A DNA stretch of 64,000 nt from Chionoecetes opilio (lineage: Eukaryota; Arthropoda; Malacostraca; Decapoda; Majidae), in NCBI GenBank assembly GCA_016584305.1, contig JACEEZ010021700.1, positions 1-64,000 on the forward strand, read 5' to 3'. Position numbers and translations under genes: made by a program. Below the pieces are notes generated by a model. That model ran no database searches. It was given only the letters and a program-made list of their open reading frames with translations, and was not told where the DNA came from. Positions 23,267-34,585 of the stretch are shown here, piece after piece. Position 1 is the stretch's first letter; every line of letters starts with the position of its first letter.

Positions 23267-23306
<40 letters not shown>

Positions 23307-24350
23307 ATATATATGATATATATATATATTATATATATATATATATATATTATATATTTTATATATATAAACCCACCGAAAAAATGGGTCATTTATAGTT
23401 TCACCCAACCAACGATTTTCTGATGCGCCTTATGTTTTTCTGGTGTGTTTTTGTGTTTTGAATGAATCTGCTAACCGTTTCTGTCGCAATTTTTTTTTTT
23501 TTTTTCCCTTCAAACCCCCCCCCCCCCCCCCCCCCCAAAAAAAAGAACCTAAACCTAACCTACCTAACCTAACCTTCCTAACCTAACCTTTACCTAACAA
23601 AAAAAAAAACGTAACCTTCATCTACCTTAAAAAAAAAAAAAAAAAAAAAAAAATTGCGACAGAAACGGTTAGCAGATTCATTCAAAACACATAAAAACGC
23701 ATCAGAAAATCGTTGGTTGGGTGAAACTATAAATTATCCAAAAATTGTTTCGTGCACCAAGGAAGTTCGGTGTTCATCCGGAAGTTTGCCGTATTAAGTC
23801 TGGTTACCTATATAACTCATTTCTATGTATTGTATTTAAGAGCAGTTTTATAGTGTTTTGGGACAAGCGGGAAATGTTGTGTTTGACAATAAAATAGCCT
23901 TTATTCTTCCTTTAAATCTATTGCCAGTGGAACTGTCGCCGAAAATGTCCATGTCGGCGAGAGCTCTTGGTTGGTGTTTCGGCGACAGTTCCCTTCACCC
24001 TTATAAATTTTTGGGATTTTTTTGTTATTGGGCACCACTGATTTCGAGGATAGAACTTTGGGAATATTGAGTTAATGCTAGCCTACTCATTTCCAGACGC
24101 CGACTATTTAGTTATCGGCAATATATGATGCTTTTTCATTTTGAGATAGGTTTTTTCTGAGGAAACCAAAAAAATTTGACTTTTCTATTCAAAGTCAAAT
24201 AAAAAATAAGCCGGTAAATATGCTGTTTCAACCAATACTCCCTATTGACCAGTTATGTCTCCTGACATAACTGGGAGGGCTGCGCCCCCCCCCCCACCCC
24301 TAGACGGTGGGTTAGTCAACTAACCTAACCTGGACACTGATTACGTACCT
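22985..24350. repeat. Nested inverted-repeat (foldback) region
   Basis: Three imperfect inverted pairs can be seen. The outer pair is GGTAACCAGTGTCCAGGTT near 23003 against AACCTGGACACTGATTACG near 24325. The middle pair is GATGAACACCGAATTC near 23096 against GAAGTTCGGTGTTCATC near 23761. The inner pair is about 82-98 bp, 23395-23492 against 23652-23733, both carrying CTGCTAACCGTTTCTGTCGC. The interior holds AT, C and A tracts plus CCTAACC repeats. Class unknown. Confidence 0.7.
23259..23370. repeat. T-tract and (AT)n microsatellite
   Basis: About 15 T followed by about 95 bp of AT-dinucleotide sequence. Confidence 0.95.
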
Positions 24351-26150
24351 AATCTAGCCTCGCTCGTTACGCCCAGACCCCCCCTGATGTTATTTTTCAT
24401 TTCCGACGGCTGTTGTAGGGGTTAGAAATACTCCTAATGATGAGACGGAAACGTTCTATTAAGACGCATCAAAGTCTGTCAGAAAAAGTTTCTTGCTAAA
24501 TACTGCGGGATGCTGAGAAACCAAATAATACTTTATTTTACTATATCACCATTATATGTGCATTAGGAATCTGTTTCCTGTTTATATTTATATATTCTGA
24601 GAAACTTTCTCTCATAAGTTTACTGTCCAAATTCGCTACTTTTGAAGATAATATTCTGGAATAATTTTGTAAGAGGGAGATTGGCTGCACTGTGTTTACA
24701 CACTTTCTTTTGTGGCCTGTATCACTAGTCTATTCCCGAGCCCCCAGACTCATACCTCACAGTTCCCGCACTTAACCCTATTTCCTGCTGGGAATATGCA
24801 AGTGTTTGTGCGTGCTTGGCCAAACCATGCATGGGTTTATTGATGAATGAATTGCCTTACTGGATTCTGAGAAACCCAGTTTCCGTTGCAGATTTATAGT
24901 TTTGGAAATATTGGTTCTTGTTGATGGTCCATTAGTCCTTCACTGCCTAGCTGCCAGTTGTGTTTCAGAGTCAGGATTTGAATCCCAGGACTTGAGGATC
25001 ATGTACCTATATGTCCGTGCGTGAATTTTGGAGCTTTGATTTGAAGTGCACATGTGCATGTATTACATCACAGCCAATGACTATCATGGAAGAATAAATC
25101 AGCCCATCACACAATCCCCTGAGAGAAGGGCAGGCCAGGTCACTGTGAGCTATGGTGTAATTTCAGATCACGCTGGTGCCACGTCTGGCTGTGAACACTG
25201 TACTGTACTTCCACCTATTTTGGGCATTTCCGCATTTTTTGAGAAAATCAAGACAACTTTGGCCTTCTTCAAAATGCATAGTGTTGTTGCAACACACGTG
25301 GTGCCCTAAATGTGAAAGCAACAGCAATTTTCCTGAGGATCAAGTGTTGTGGCAGTGCTCCGGCACTTGCCTCCCCAAAGATGATGAAGCGCCGAGACTG
25401 GGGTTGTAGCGTCAGCCACTGCAAAGGATCCTTCAAAGACAAAGCTATTGACACTATCACCCTGAGAGACCAAAGCATGGAGGAAGCTGGCTCTTTCAAT
25501 CAGATCTAAGGTAAGCATGATTTAATACACGAGTGTTGTCACTTCAGTTGAGCCTCGTTTCACGTCCTCCCAGTTCTTGAAATTCACTTAAATAAGTTGA
25601 AATATGTATATAAGTTTTTCATAAGAAATTAGAAAAGTTGTCCTGGAGGCTGGATGCCCACCATGTTAGGTCAATGGATGCCTCTTCACACCCCTTCACC
25701 CTGCTCCAGTCTCCCTTCTCTTTGGCGCATACCTGCGACATCTAGCGGATGTTTGTTAAATACATTTGATCTTTGCCAATAAGCTATTATCTTTCTGTCA
25801 TGTGATTTAAGCCATCACATTCATCTATTCATATCGCCCATGGTTTAAAGTGGAACAGGATAGCAATTTCAAATTAGTAGAGAGATGGCTTCTGAGGGGT
25901 GAGGCTATATGGCTCTCAAGTTCATAATAGAAGTTCTTAAAAGAGGAAGAAGTAACTTTATAATACTTCAGAAGCCATGACGTGCTCCCTTCATAATTCA
26001 AATATCCTACATGAGGTATTAAGCGATCCACCAGGAAATTATGGATATTGTTCAAACAGCCATTTCTGAATTGGTGAACTAATCTTTCCACTAAGTTAAG
26101 AGGTTAGATGTGGGATTAGGTTTAGGTTAGGTTAGGCTAAGGTTAGGATA
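24351..26150. other. No recognised gene or repeat
   Basis: Roughly 1.8 kb with only short ORFs (none over 90 codons). A weak GGTTAGG-rich patch lies at 26115-26150. The frame at 25176-25409 has paired cysteines (CPKCES, WQCSGTC), but I cannot assign a family and find no supporting splice structure. Confidence 0.5.
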
Positions 26151-26301
26151 GATTTAGTAAGAAAGGCACCAGCCAGCCTCACCACCAGCCGGAAAGTAGA
26201 TAAATGTGAGCTTACAGTTAGAAATTAGCTCGGATGGCGGGGTCTCGAGTGGCGGCCAGCAATCATTTTGCCCCACAACAACATTGCTGGTGTTTAGAGA
26301 G

Positions 26302-26674
26302 GCTGATGCTTCCCTCACTATTGTCATGCTATTACTGTTTTCCCAGGCAGTCAAGGCAGAAGAGGAAACCTTGGGTCAAGGCTCTGCACGAGATGGTTAT
26401 CCCAGCATCATTAGCAGCATCAGCAGTGAGTGTTGCCCCCTGACAGCAGGAGTCCACAACAGCCAGTAGCTGCACACTCTACATGTTTGACAGCCTGGAG
26501 CAGTGTCATGAACTTGTCAGTGCTCACTTGGGAGAGACAGCTGTGCACACTGTGTTCAGGTGCTGTATCTTACTGAGTAGTGGTAGTAGTGTGTGCACAC
26601 TGAGGCTCAAGTGATCACTGCCCCCCGAGTGTTCTGGACTGTGGGTGTGTGTTATAGGGCAGTATAGGGCCAGG
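26302..26674 (+). promoter_or_regulatory. Shared 5' leader of the zinc-finger units (putative 5'UTR)
   Basis: The 370-bp block GCTGAYGCTTCCCTCACTAT... is almost identical before all five copies (26302, 30567, 37076, 42667, 45797). It contains the acceptor-like CTGTTTTCCCAG|GCAG. Its conservation right up to the ATG makes it likely transcribed leader sequence. The short ORF within it (SSECCPLTAGVHNSQ) ends before the ATG. Confidence 0.5.
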
Positions 26675-27604
26675 ATGGAGGAGACCAGGAGATTTGAGTG
26701 TGATGAGTGCGGGGAATTGTTGAGCAGCAGCAGCAGGCATATCCAGCACTCCCTGTCACACCGAGGAGTGACAGTGTTCTGCTGTGAAAAGTGTGATGAA
26801 GTGTTCCTCAGTGAAAGCCAGATGCACAAACACATGGAACGCCACAAAACTCCTCTCCGTAAGAAATTTGAATGTGAAGTATGTGGAAGAGAGTTTAAAA
26901 AGAAGGTTGAGTTTATAGGACACAGATTACTACATTTTGGGGTGAAATCATTTAAATGTGATGTGTGTGGGATGGAGTTTTCATCAAGGGCTTGTTACTT
27001 GCAGCACAGTGACGTTCACTCTGATGTGAAAAAATATAAATGTAAACTTTGTGGCCATCGGACCAAGCGCAGGAATAACCTTTTGAAACACTTGCAGCGT
27101 CACCAGCAGAGAAAGAAATACATTTGCACTCATTGTGGAAAAGTGTTCAGCTTCCGGTACCACCTCACTGCTCACAAGAAGACTCATGAGAATTCCCCAC
27201 AAGAGGAAGTCAGCAGCTCTGAGCAAGTCGTCACCGAACCCCCAAAACAGGTTGTCAAAAGTTCTACAAAACAGGTTGTCAAAAGTTCTACAAAACAGGT
27301 TGTCACATCAGCTAAAGGTTTGATTGATTTCAAGAAATTTAGATGTAACCTGTGTGGCAAAAAGTTCCACTCCAAAGTTGGAGCCAGGGAACACTACAGA
27401 GTTCACTCCAATGTAAAGGAGTTTGAGTGTGTTTTGTGTGGAGCACAGTTCAAATGGCAAAGGAGCCAGGAACGACACATGAAAAAGCATGGCAAGCAAG
27501 TGAAAGCCCACCAGTGCCACAAGTGTGGCAAAAGCTTTGACCGCAAGAGCCATCTCAAGCGGCACTTTGAAAACCACCACAAAGGAATGAAAAAGAGGTA
27601 CTGA
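26675..27604 (+). CDS. C2H2 zinc-finger protein, cluster copy 1 (309 aa, 9 fingers)
   Basis: Probable nuclear DNA-binding protein, target unknown. I chose ATG 26675 (context CCAGGATGG) over an upstream non-ATG extension; it gives MEETRRFECDEC. Nine C-x2-C-x12-H-x3-H fingers: six in the N-terminal block, a linker with three KQVVKSST-type repeats, then three terminal fingers ending HFENHHKGMKKRY. Linkers between fingers are not TGEKP; they are HFGVKxxxC, HSDVKxYxC or HQQRKKYIC. The ORF has no introns. A good 3' splice site (CTGTTTTCCCAG, ending 26346) lies upstream in every copy, so a non-coding first exon is likely. This copy's upstream sequence differs from the other four before about 26302, so it may be the founder. 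Intact. Confidence 0.92.
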   Translation: MEETRRFECDECGELLSSSSRHIQHSLSHRGVTVFCCEKCDEVFLSESQMHKHMERHKTPLRKKFECEVCGREFKKKVEFIGHRLLHFGVKSFKCDVCGMEFSSRACYLQHSDVHSDVKKYKCKLCGHRTKRRNNLLKHLQRHQQRKKYICTHCGKVFSFRYHLTAHKKTHENSPQEEVSSSEQVVTEPPKQVVKSSTKQVVKSSTKQVVTSAKGLIDFKKFRCNLCGKKFHSKVGAREHYRVHSNVKEFECVLCGAQFKWQRSQERHMKKHGKQVKAHQCHKCGKSFDRKSHLKRHFENHHKGMKKRY

Positions 27605-28560
27605 TAGAGATGGTGCAGGTGTGGTGGCATTGCACTATAGAGCCACCCTAACAAACCTACAGTAGGCAGCCTGTTTATGTGCCAAGAGGCTAAGACTGAG
27701 GCTTGGCAAGCTTTTCACCAAAACATTCATCCCATCCAGCACCAGAGTTGTCATAACATGGATATTAGGGATCAAGTCAATGAGAGAAACTCTCAGCCCA
27801 GACACCTTATCACTGCTTATGAACACTGATGCCATGACCACAATGTTATGTGATAATGAGCCAGAAGATTCAGGGTTTGAGAATCTGTGCGTGTCATGTG
27901 TGGTGGTAGTACTAGTACTGCATCCTTAACCTTGCTTCTTTGTTGCACCCTCCTGAATATGTTGTGATGTATGTCCTTGCACAGATGTGTAGAGGTGAGG
28001 CTGCTTTATAGATACATGCTGGGACAAGAGGGCGCCAAAAAGATGCTTAGGTTCTCACAGTACATTCCTTGGTGAAGCTATTTCATGCAGTGTCAGCACT
28101 TTGTTAGGTAGCACCAAGGAAGTGCCTGTGAAATGTTTTCAGAAATGAAGGTGCAGGAATAAGAAGTGACGAGGAATGTTAGGGGATGTGTTTGTAGTGT
28201 GTTCATGTGCAGATTCATCTTGGACAGCCTCACTCCCCTCTGGAAAGCTGCTCCCCCTTGCCCTCCCTTCATGCAAGCAATGGCCACAAACACCCTCACA
28301 CACTTTCCACAACTTAGCTCTTTGTTCTGCTATCACTGTTGTTGTTCTGCTAAAGAGTTTTACACAATTTATATATGTGGCTTTTTTGCACTTAAGGTTT
28401 CAATTTATAGGGACAACGTTCTTTTGGTAAGGATTTGTGGTGGGGGGCTGCCGATGCAAGACAAATACTTGTACAATACTTGTATTCAGCCATAAAAATA
28501 TGATGCAAGCATAATAGGTATAATGCTGTAATGAGCTGGAGTGACTTTTAATAAAACTGC
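27605..28560. repeat. Conserved 3' flank of the zinc-finger unit (copy 1)
   Basis: About 950 bp downstream of the stop recurs nearly unchanged after copies 2-5 (32487, 38781, 44012, 47100). It marks the duplication unit. An AATAAA near 28552 in copy 1 is a possible polyadenylation signal. Short ORFs in it are identical between copies only because the DNA is. Confidence 0.85.
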
Positions 28561-29341
28561 CCACCTCGCAAACTCTGGGGTTGCCTTACCAAAAATTCGC
28601 TCACTACATACACACTGTAGTTAGAATCTCCTGCTTTGTGGGTAAACAAACATAACATAGAGAATGCTAATTTACTTCTTTCAGACTACATAACACAAAT
28701 ATTGAACATCACCAAGACACCTCACTTCCACGTACCACAAAATAGCCAGACACTGGTTATGTCCTCAGCACACTAACAGTAAATTAGACTGTACCTCCGT
28801 CGCTCGTACCTCTTCACCTCACCTTCCTGCAACAGTATCACAACACTCATAAGTAAGTTCTCACATAAGTAATCTCATTCCCATACATAGTCTCATTCAT
28901 AAGTAAGTTCTCACAAGTAACACCTGGTGGTCACTTCCATGTCACAGCCAACCTTCACTATATCCCTCCTTGCTTCATAACAGCACTTCAGTCAGATATG
29001 GTTCCAACTTATAGGTGGCAATGCACAGCTCACCTGCCGGAAATCCACTTTTTATATCACCGAAGCCCCTTCATCTGCAGCTTCAGACCCAAGCACAAGT
29101 CTCCAGCAAGGTCTGGATCGAGCACACTTTTAGCATCCCAAGGTTGCTGCTATCACCACAGTCTTGGATCCTCTCCCTGCTTAACACGGCAAAACTCCTG
29201 CTTCGGCAGTGGTAGGCCTCATCTGACCACAACAGGCCAGGCATCCCGGTTTACAGCCAACACTATACTATATCTCACTCCTGTCACGGATACACCATCC
29301 TTCATCCATCTCTGCATAACTAGAACAAACATATGTAGCAC
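28561..29341. other. No recognised feature between unit 1 and the hAT element
   Basis: The only structure seen is short internal repeats of CATAAGTAAGTTCTCAC at 28849-28920. Confidence 0.5.
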
Positions 29342-30080
29342 CAGTGGCGGCTCATGGCATAGGGCTGCAGAGCTGCAGCACCCCCAGACGTACTCACTGC
29401 CAGGTGTATAATTCCTTTAGAGACACAGCAGAATTGATACACTACTAACACATATATGAAAACATAAATAACAGTACACCAGTAGCCCGTCAGGGTGGCA
29501 AGGTTGGTAGAGACGTGAGCTCGCAATGTGCAGCGTCCCTGTGCATTCGGTCAGCGGTTCGAGTCCGCCTAGTTCGTGCTGACGTGGCGGCGCTTTGTAT
29601 AGTCAATAACCTTGTAGTTGGTACTTGCAAAGTGTCTAGATAGGATGAAAATCTTAATCTTATCTTAGTACACCAGTAGTAGGTCTACTGTTATCTATGA
29701 TCATAATATAAAGTCATTATATGTTATTTAATTATTTTCAATACTTTACTAAGTGAATTTTCATTAAAACCAGACCAAAATTTTAGTTACTTTCATATGT
29801 GCTGTACGATTCATGCCTGCGCCCCCGCCGCGCCACTTGTGATGTGAACACAATGGGCTGCAGTCGAGGCCAGCTCGATCAGCTGCTCAGTCCCCCCGTG
29901 TTTACGTTGCATGTGGACCAAGAAGGTTATATAGGAGGAGGTGGCATGTTGCCTCAAGCGTGAAGCCCTATATACCCAATAACTACCTAGGCAGTCATAC
30001 TTTTAATATAATTTGTGTATCCTATATTGTTGTGTAAAGTTTGCAGTCCCTCCATTTTATTTTATCACGAGCCGCCACTG
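29342..30080. mobile_element. hAT-like non-autonomous transposon with nested SINE
   Basis: Perfect 12-bp terminal inverted repeats CAGTGGCGGCTC / GAGCCGCCACTG, and a perfect 8-bp target duplication TGTAGCAC at 29334-29341 and 30081-30088. CAG-starting ends with 8-bp duplications are the hAT signature. No transposase frame. SINE-1 is inserted at 29486. Confidence 0.88.
29486..29666 (+). mobile_element. SINE-1, copy 2 (full length)
   Basis: Same head as 21865 (A-box-like TGGCAAGGTTGG, B box GGTTCGAGTCC), and a tail AATCTTAATCTTATCTT. The 13-bp target duplication AGTACACCAGTAG is perfect (29473-29485, 29667-29679). Confidence 0.9.
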
Positions 30081-30299
30081 TGTAGCACAACCTACCTCGT
30101 GTACATCACAAATCTCCCCCAGACTCCAGTAAAAGGTCCTCCCAATGTCCTCTCTTATCCGACCAACAAACTCTTACCGTGCATCCCACCTCAGCCAGTC
30201 ACTTGTAAACAAACTCTATACAAACAAACAGCTGACAGCAGAGATCCGTCAGCCTGTCTATTTTGAATCCTCACAATACTTTTGTAGTTTATATATAGT

Positions 30300-30450
30300 G
30301 GTATTCTACAGCCACTCTCTTTCTGTTAATTCATTAATGATGCGTTTTTCAGCGTCATTTATGAGAGTCCCCTCTGCAGGATTTCAGTCCTTCAAAGAGA
30401 GATGCTGTAGTGCCTCATTGGTGATCTTTCTTTAATTCCTGAATGGAACA
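30300..30450 (+). mobile_element. Degenerate LINE-derived segment upstream of zinc-finger copy 2
   Basis: It resembles the blocks at 42362-42540 and 45500-45680, which read SPTLFLLFINDL and onward (RT motif B neighbourhood) followed by a segment ending SVPSAGFQSFKE-like sequence. It sits about 140 bp before the shared leader. Confidence 0.55.
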
Positions 30451-30938
30451 GAGCAAAGGTTGTTATGTTCAATGCATTGGTTCCCCCATAGCAGCAGGGA
30501 TGAAGGGGTAGTGGCTGTGTGGTGGTGGTGCCCTGTACTCAATGTTCAGAGGGAAGGTGGGAAAGGCTGACGCTTCCCTCACTATTGTCATGCTATTACT
30601 GTTTTCCCAGGCAGCCAAGGCAGAAGAGGAAACCTTGGGTCAAGGCTCTGCACGAGATGGTTATCCCAGCATCATTAGCAGCATCAGCAGTGAGTGTTGC
30701 CCCCTGACAGCAGGAGTCCACAACAGCCAGTAGCTGCACACTCTACATGTTTGACAGCCTGGAGCAGTGTCATGAACTTGTCAGTGCTCACTTGGGAGAG
30801 ACAGCTGTGCACACTGTGTTCAGGTGCTGTATCTTACTGAGTAGTGGTAGTAGTGTGTGCACACTGAGGCTCAAGTGATCACTGCCCCCCGAGTGTTCTG
30901 GACTGTGGGTGTGTGTTATAGGGCAGTATAGGGCCAGG

Positions 30939-32486
30939 ATGGAGGAGACCAGGAGATTTGAGTGTGATGAGTGCGGGGAATTGTTGAGCAGCAGCAGCAG
31001 GCATATCCAGCACTCCCTGTCACACCGAGGAGTGACAGTGTTCTGCTGTGAAAAGTGTGATGAAGTGTTCCTCAGTGAAAGCCAGATGCACAAACACATG
31101 GAACGCCACAAAACTCCTCTCCCCAAGAAATTTGAATGTGATATTTGTTTAAGACAGTTTGACAAGAAGATTGAGTTTCGAGGACACAGGCTGCTCCATT
31201 TTGGGGTGAAGGCATATAAATGTGATGTGTGTGGGAAAGAGTTTTCATCTAGGATGTGTTATATAAGCCACGGCAATGTTCACTCTGATGTGAAAAAATA
31301 TAAATGTAAACTTTGTGGCCGTCAGTTCAAATGGAGAGATAGCTTCTATCGACACATGAAGAATCATAATCTGAAAAAGAATTTCATGTGCACTCGTTGT
31401 GGTGAAGTGTTCTTTTGCAAGACCCACCTCACTATCCACAAGAAGACTCATGCGAAGTCCCCACAAGAGGAAGTCAGCAGCTCTGAGCAAGTCGTCACCG
31501 AACCCCCAAAACAGGTTGTCAAAAGTTCTACAAAACAAGTTGTCAAAAGTTCTACAAAACAGGTTGTCAAAAGTTCTACAAAACAGGTTGTCAAAAGTTC
31601 TACAAAACAGGTTGTCAAAAGTTCTACAAAACAGGTTGTCAAAAGTTCTACAAAACAGGTTGTCACACTCGCTAAAGGCTTGATTGATTTCAAGACTCCC
31701 ATGGAACAGCGCAATGCCCATAAGAAATTTGAATGTGAAATATGTGGAAGACAATTTAGAAAGAAGATTGAGTTTCAAGGACACTGGTTACTCCATTTTG
31801 GGGTGAAGTCATATAAATGTGATGAGTGTGGGAAAGAGTTTTCATCTAGGATGTGTTTCTTGCACCATGCCAAGGTTCACTCTGATGTGAAAGAATATGA
31901 ATGTAAAATTTGTGGGTATGAGTTCAAATGGAAAAATAACTTTAATCGACATTTGCAGCTTCACCAGCAGAAAAAGAAATACATTTGCACTCATTGTGGT
32001 GAAGAGTTCAGCTTCAGGAACCACCTCTCTGCTCACAAGAAGACTCATGAGAATTCCCCACAAGAGGAAGTCAGCAGCTCTGAGCAAGCCATCACTGAAC
32101 CCCCAAAACAGGTGGTCAAAAGTTCTACTAAACAGGTCAAAAGTTCTACAAAACAGGTTGTCAAAAGTTCTACAAAGCAGGTTGTCACACCAGCTGAAGG
32201 TTTGATTGATTTCAAGAAATTTAGATGTAACCTGTGTGGCAAAAAGTTCCACTCCAAAGTTGGAGCCAGCGAACACTACAGAGTTCACTCCAATGTAAAG
32301 GAATTTGAGTGTGTTTTGTGTGGAGCACAGTTCAAATGGCAAAGAAGCCATTTACGACACATGAAAAAGCATGGCAAGCAAGTGAAAGCCCACCAGTGCC
32401 ACAAGTGTGGCAAAAGCTATGACCGCAAGAGCCATCTCAAGCGGCACTTTGAAAACCACCACAAAGGAATGAAAAAGAGGTACTGA
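30939..32486 (+). CDS. C2H2 zinc-finger protein, cluster copy 2 (515 aa, 13 fingers)
   Basis: Same start context and family as copy 1, but the central block is doubled. Fingers 1-6 are followed by a linker of seven KQVVKSST-type repeats, then a second four-finger set (FECEICGRQF, YKCDECGKEF, YECKICGYEF, YICTHCGEEF), a second linker of four repeats (one shortened to KQVKSST), then the three conserved terminal fingers. All cysteine and histidine pairs are present. It looks like an internal duplication or unequal crossover of a 9-finger gene, with the linker repeat as the likely breakpoint. No intron, no frame damage. Putative acceptor at 30610. Confidence 0.92.
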   Translation: MEETRRFECDECGELLSSSSRHIQHSLSHRGVTVFCCEKCDEVFLSESQMHKHMERHKTPLPKKFECDICLRQFDKKIEFRGHRLLHFGVKAYKCDVCGKEFSSRMCYISHGNVHSDVKKYKCKLCGRQFKWRDSFYRHMKNHNLKKNFMCTRCGEVFFCKTHLTIHKKTHAKSPQEEVSSSEQVVTEPPKQVVKSSTKQVVKSSTKQVVKSSTKQVVKSSTKQVVKSSTKQVVKSSTKQVVTLAKGLIDFKTPMEQRNAHKKFECEICGRQFRKKIEFQGHWLLHFGVKSYKCDECGKEFSSRMCFLHHAKVHSDVKEYECKICGYEFKWKNNFNRHLQLHQQKKKYICTHCGEEFSFRNHLSAHKKTHENSPQEEVSSSEQAITEPPKQVVKSSTKQVKSSTKQVVKSSTKQVVTPAEGLIDFKKFRCNLCGKKFHSKVGASEHYRVHSNVKEFECVLCGAQFKWQRSHLRHMKKHGKQVKAHQCHKCGKSYDRKSHLKRHFENHHKGMKKRY

Positions 32487-33573
32487 TAGAGATGGTGCAG
32501 GTGTGGTGGCATTGCACTATAGAGCCACCCTAACAAACCTACAGTAGGCAGCCTGTTTATGTGCCAAGAGGCTAAGACTGAGGCTTGGCAAGCTTTTCAC
32601 CAAAACATTCATCCCATCCAGCACCAGAGTTGTCATAACATGGATATTAGGGATCAAGTCAATGAGAGAAACTCTCAGCCCAGACACCTTATCACTGCTT
32701 ATGAACACTGATGCCATGACCACAATGTTATGTGATAATGAGCCAGAAGATTCAGGGTTTGAGAATCTGTGCGTGTCATGTGTGGTGGTAGTACTAGTAC
32801 TGCATCCTTAACCTTGCTTCTTTGTTGCACCCTCCTGAATATGTTGTGATGTATGTCCTTGCACAGATGTGTAGAGGTGAGGCTGCTTTATAGATACATG
32901 CTGGGACAAGAGGGCGCCAAAAAGATGCTTAGGTTCTCGCAGTACATTCCTTGGTGAACCTATTTCATGCAGTGTCAGCACTTTGTTAGGTAGCACCAAG
33001 GAAGTGCCTGTGAAATGTTTTCAGAAATGAAGGTGCAGGAATAAGAAGTGACGAGGAATGTTAGGGGATGTGTTTGTAGTGTGTTCATGTGCAGATTCAT
33101 CTTGGACAGCCTCACTCCCCTCTGGAAAGCTGCTCCCCCTTGCCCTCCCTTCATGCAAGCAATGGCCACAAACACCCTCACACACTTTCCACAACTTAGC
33201 TCTTTGTTCTGCTATCACTGTTGTTGTTCTGCTAAAGAGTTACCCTGTTTCTGTGTGGCTTTTTTGCACTTAAGTTTTCAGGTTATAGGGACAACGTTCT
33301 TTTGATATGATATTATTTGTGGTGAGGGGCTGCCGATGCAAGACAAATACTTATACAATACTTGTATTCAGCCATAAAGATGTGATGCAAGCATAGTAGG
33401 TATGATACTTTAAGGATTATGAGAAAACCAGATTTATGTCTGTAGGGTTCATTATCACGTGTTTGACATTATCTCTCAAGTCTTCAATAAATTGATGGAA
33501 GCACTACATTGGTTTCCTTTGTGGCTCTGAAGCACTGAGTCCTTCCTCAAGTGGTGGTAACTTGACCACATAA

Positions 33574-33807
33574 GTAAGGCAGAGAGGTGGCTGAGTGGTT
33601 GTGGCGTGAGTGACCAACAGCCCAGCTTACATACTGCTGGTGTTGACTTGGCTGATATTTGGTCAACACTCAGCAGCAGAAACTAGAGACTTACAAGTAG
33701 TACAAGCTACTGAAACAAGTGTTACTTTGGGTAACTGGTCAACACCTCGCCATCTTGTGTCCAGTGGCACCTCCTACGCTCTATTTCCTCTGCACCTTCA
33801 TCTCTAA
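33574..33807 (+). other. Unit-associated ORF with signal-peptide-like start (unit 2)
   Basis: The ORF at 33610-33807 begins MTNSPAYILLVLTWLIFGQH, then RDLQVVQATETSVTLGNW. The hydrophobic start looks like a signal peptide, and the second part resembles the first strands of a fibronectin type III domain, but the frame stops after 65 aa. A tRNA-like A box (GTGGCTGAGTGG) lies just upstream. It recurs at 41479, 45210 and 48215. It may be a SINE body rather than a gene. Confidence 0.3.
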
Positions 33808-33869
33808 GTTTCCTTTCTGACTGATCATTTGCTGCTGTTGTAGATGGTCATTGTTCTTCCTCTAAGTCT

Positions 33870-33945
33870 ATCTATAGTGGTGTTCCACAGGGCTCTGTCC
33901 TATCACCCACTCTCTTTCTGTTATTCATTAATGATCTTGTTGTAA
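33870..33945 (+). mobile_element. LINE RT fragment (unit 2)
   Basis: Reads YSGVPQGSVLSPTLFLLFIN: reverse-transcriptase motif B of a jockey-like LINE family, distinct from the CR1-like element at 3.5-9.3 kb. The same block is at 42340-42400 and 45475-45535. Confidence 0.75.
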
Positions 33946-34009
33946 CTTTGCCTTCCCCTTTTCTGCTGGTGACTACCCTGCAATTTTCTGCGTCATTTAT
34001 CAGACTTCC

Positions 34010-34585
34010 AACTGTGCAGGATTTCAGGGGGGCATTGTGACAACTGTGCAGGATTTCAGGGGGGCATTGTGACAACTGTGCAGGATTTCAGTGGGGCATT
34101 GTGACAACTGTGCAGGATTTCAGGGGGGCATTATGAAAACTGCAGGATTTCAGGGGGGCATTGTGACAACTGTGCAGGATTTCAGGGGGGCATTATGACA
34201 ATTGTGCAGGATTTCAGGGGGGCATTGTGACAACTGTGCAGGATTTCAGGGGGGCATTGTGACAACTGTGCAGGATTTCAGGGGGGCATTGTGACAACTG
34301 TGCAGGATTTCAGGGGGGCATTGTGACAACTGTGCAGGATTTCAGGGGGGCATTGTGACAACTGTGCAGGATTTCAGGGGGGCATTGTGACAACTGTGCA
34401 GGATTTTAGGGGGGCATTGTGACAACTGTGCAGGATTTTAGGGGGGCATTGTGACAACTGTGCAGGATTTTAGGGGGGCATTGTGACAACTGTGCAGGAT
34501 TTTAGGGGGGCATTGTGACAACTGTGCAGGATTTTAGGGGGGCATTGTGACAACTGTGCAGGATTTTAGGGGGGCATTGTGACGA
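34010..34585. repeat. 32-bp minisatellite, about 18 units
   Basis: The unit is CAGGATTTCAGGGGGGCATT plus GTGACAACTGTG. It begins at the point where other zinc-finger units have TCTGCAGGATTTCAGTCCTTC, so it grew from the LINE-derived segment. Later units carry TTTTAGG in place of TTTCAGG. Confidence 0.93.

Noticed and set aside
26645..26674. Longer zinc-finger N-terminus beginning at GTG upstream
   Set aside because: Not an ATG; the next in-frame ATG at 26675 has a good context and is conserved in all copies.
31245..31784. Minus-strand 179-codon ORF opposite zinc-finger copy 2 (and similar at 31842, 37756, 43543)
   Set aside because: Shadow of the plus-strand finger codons and linker repeat; no domain of its own.
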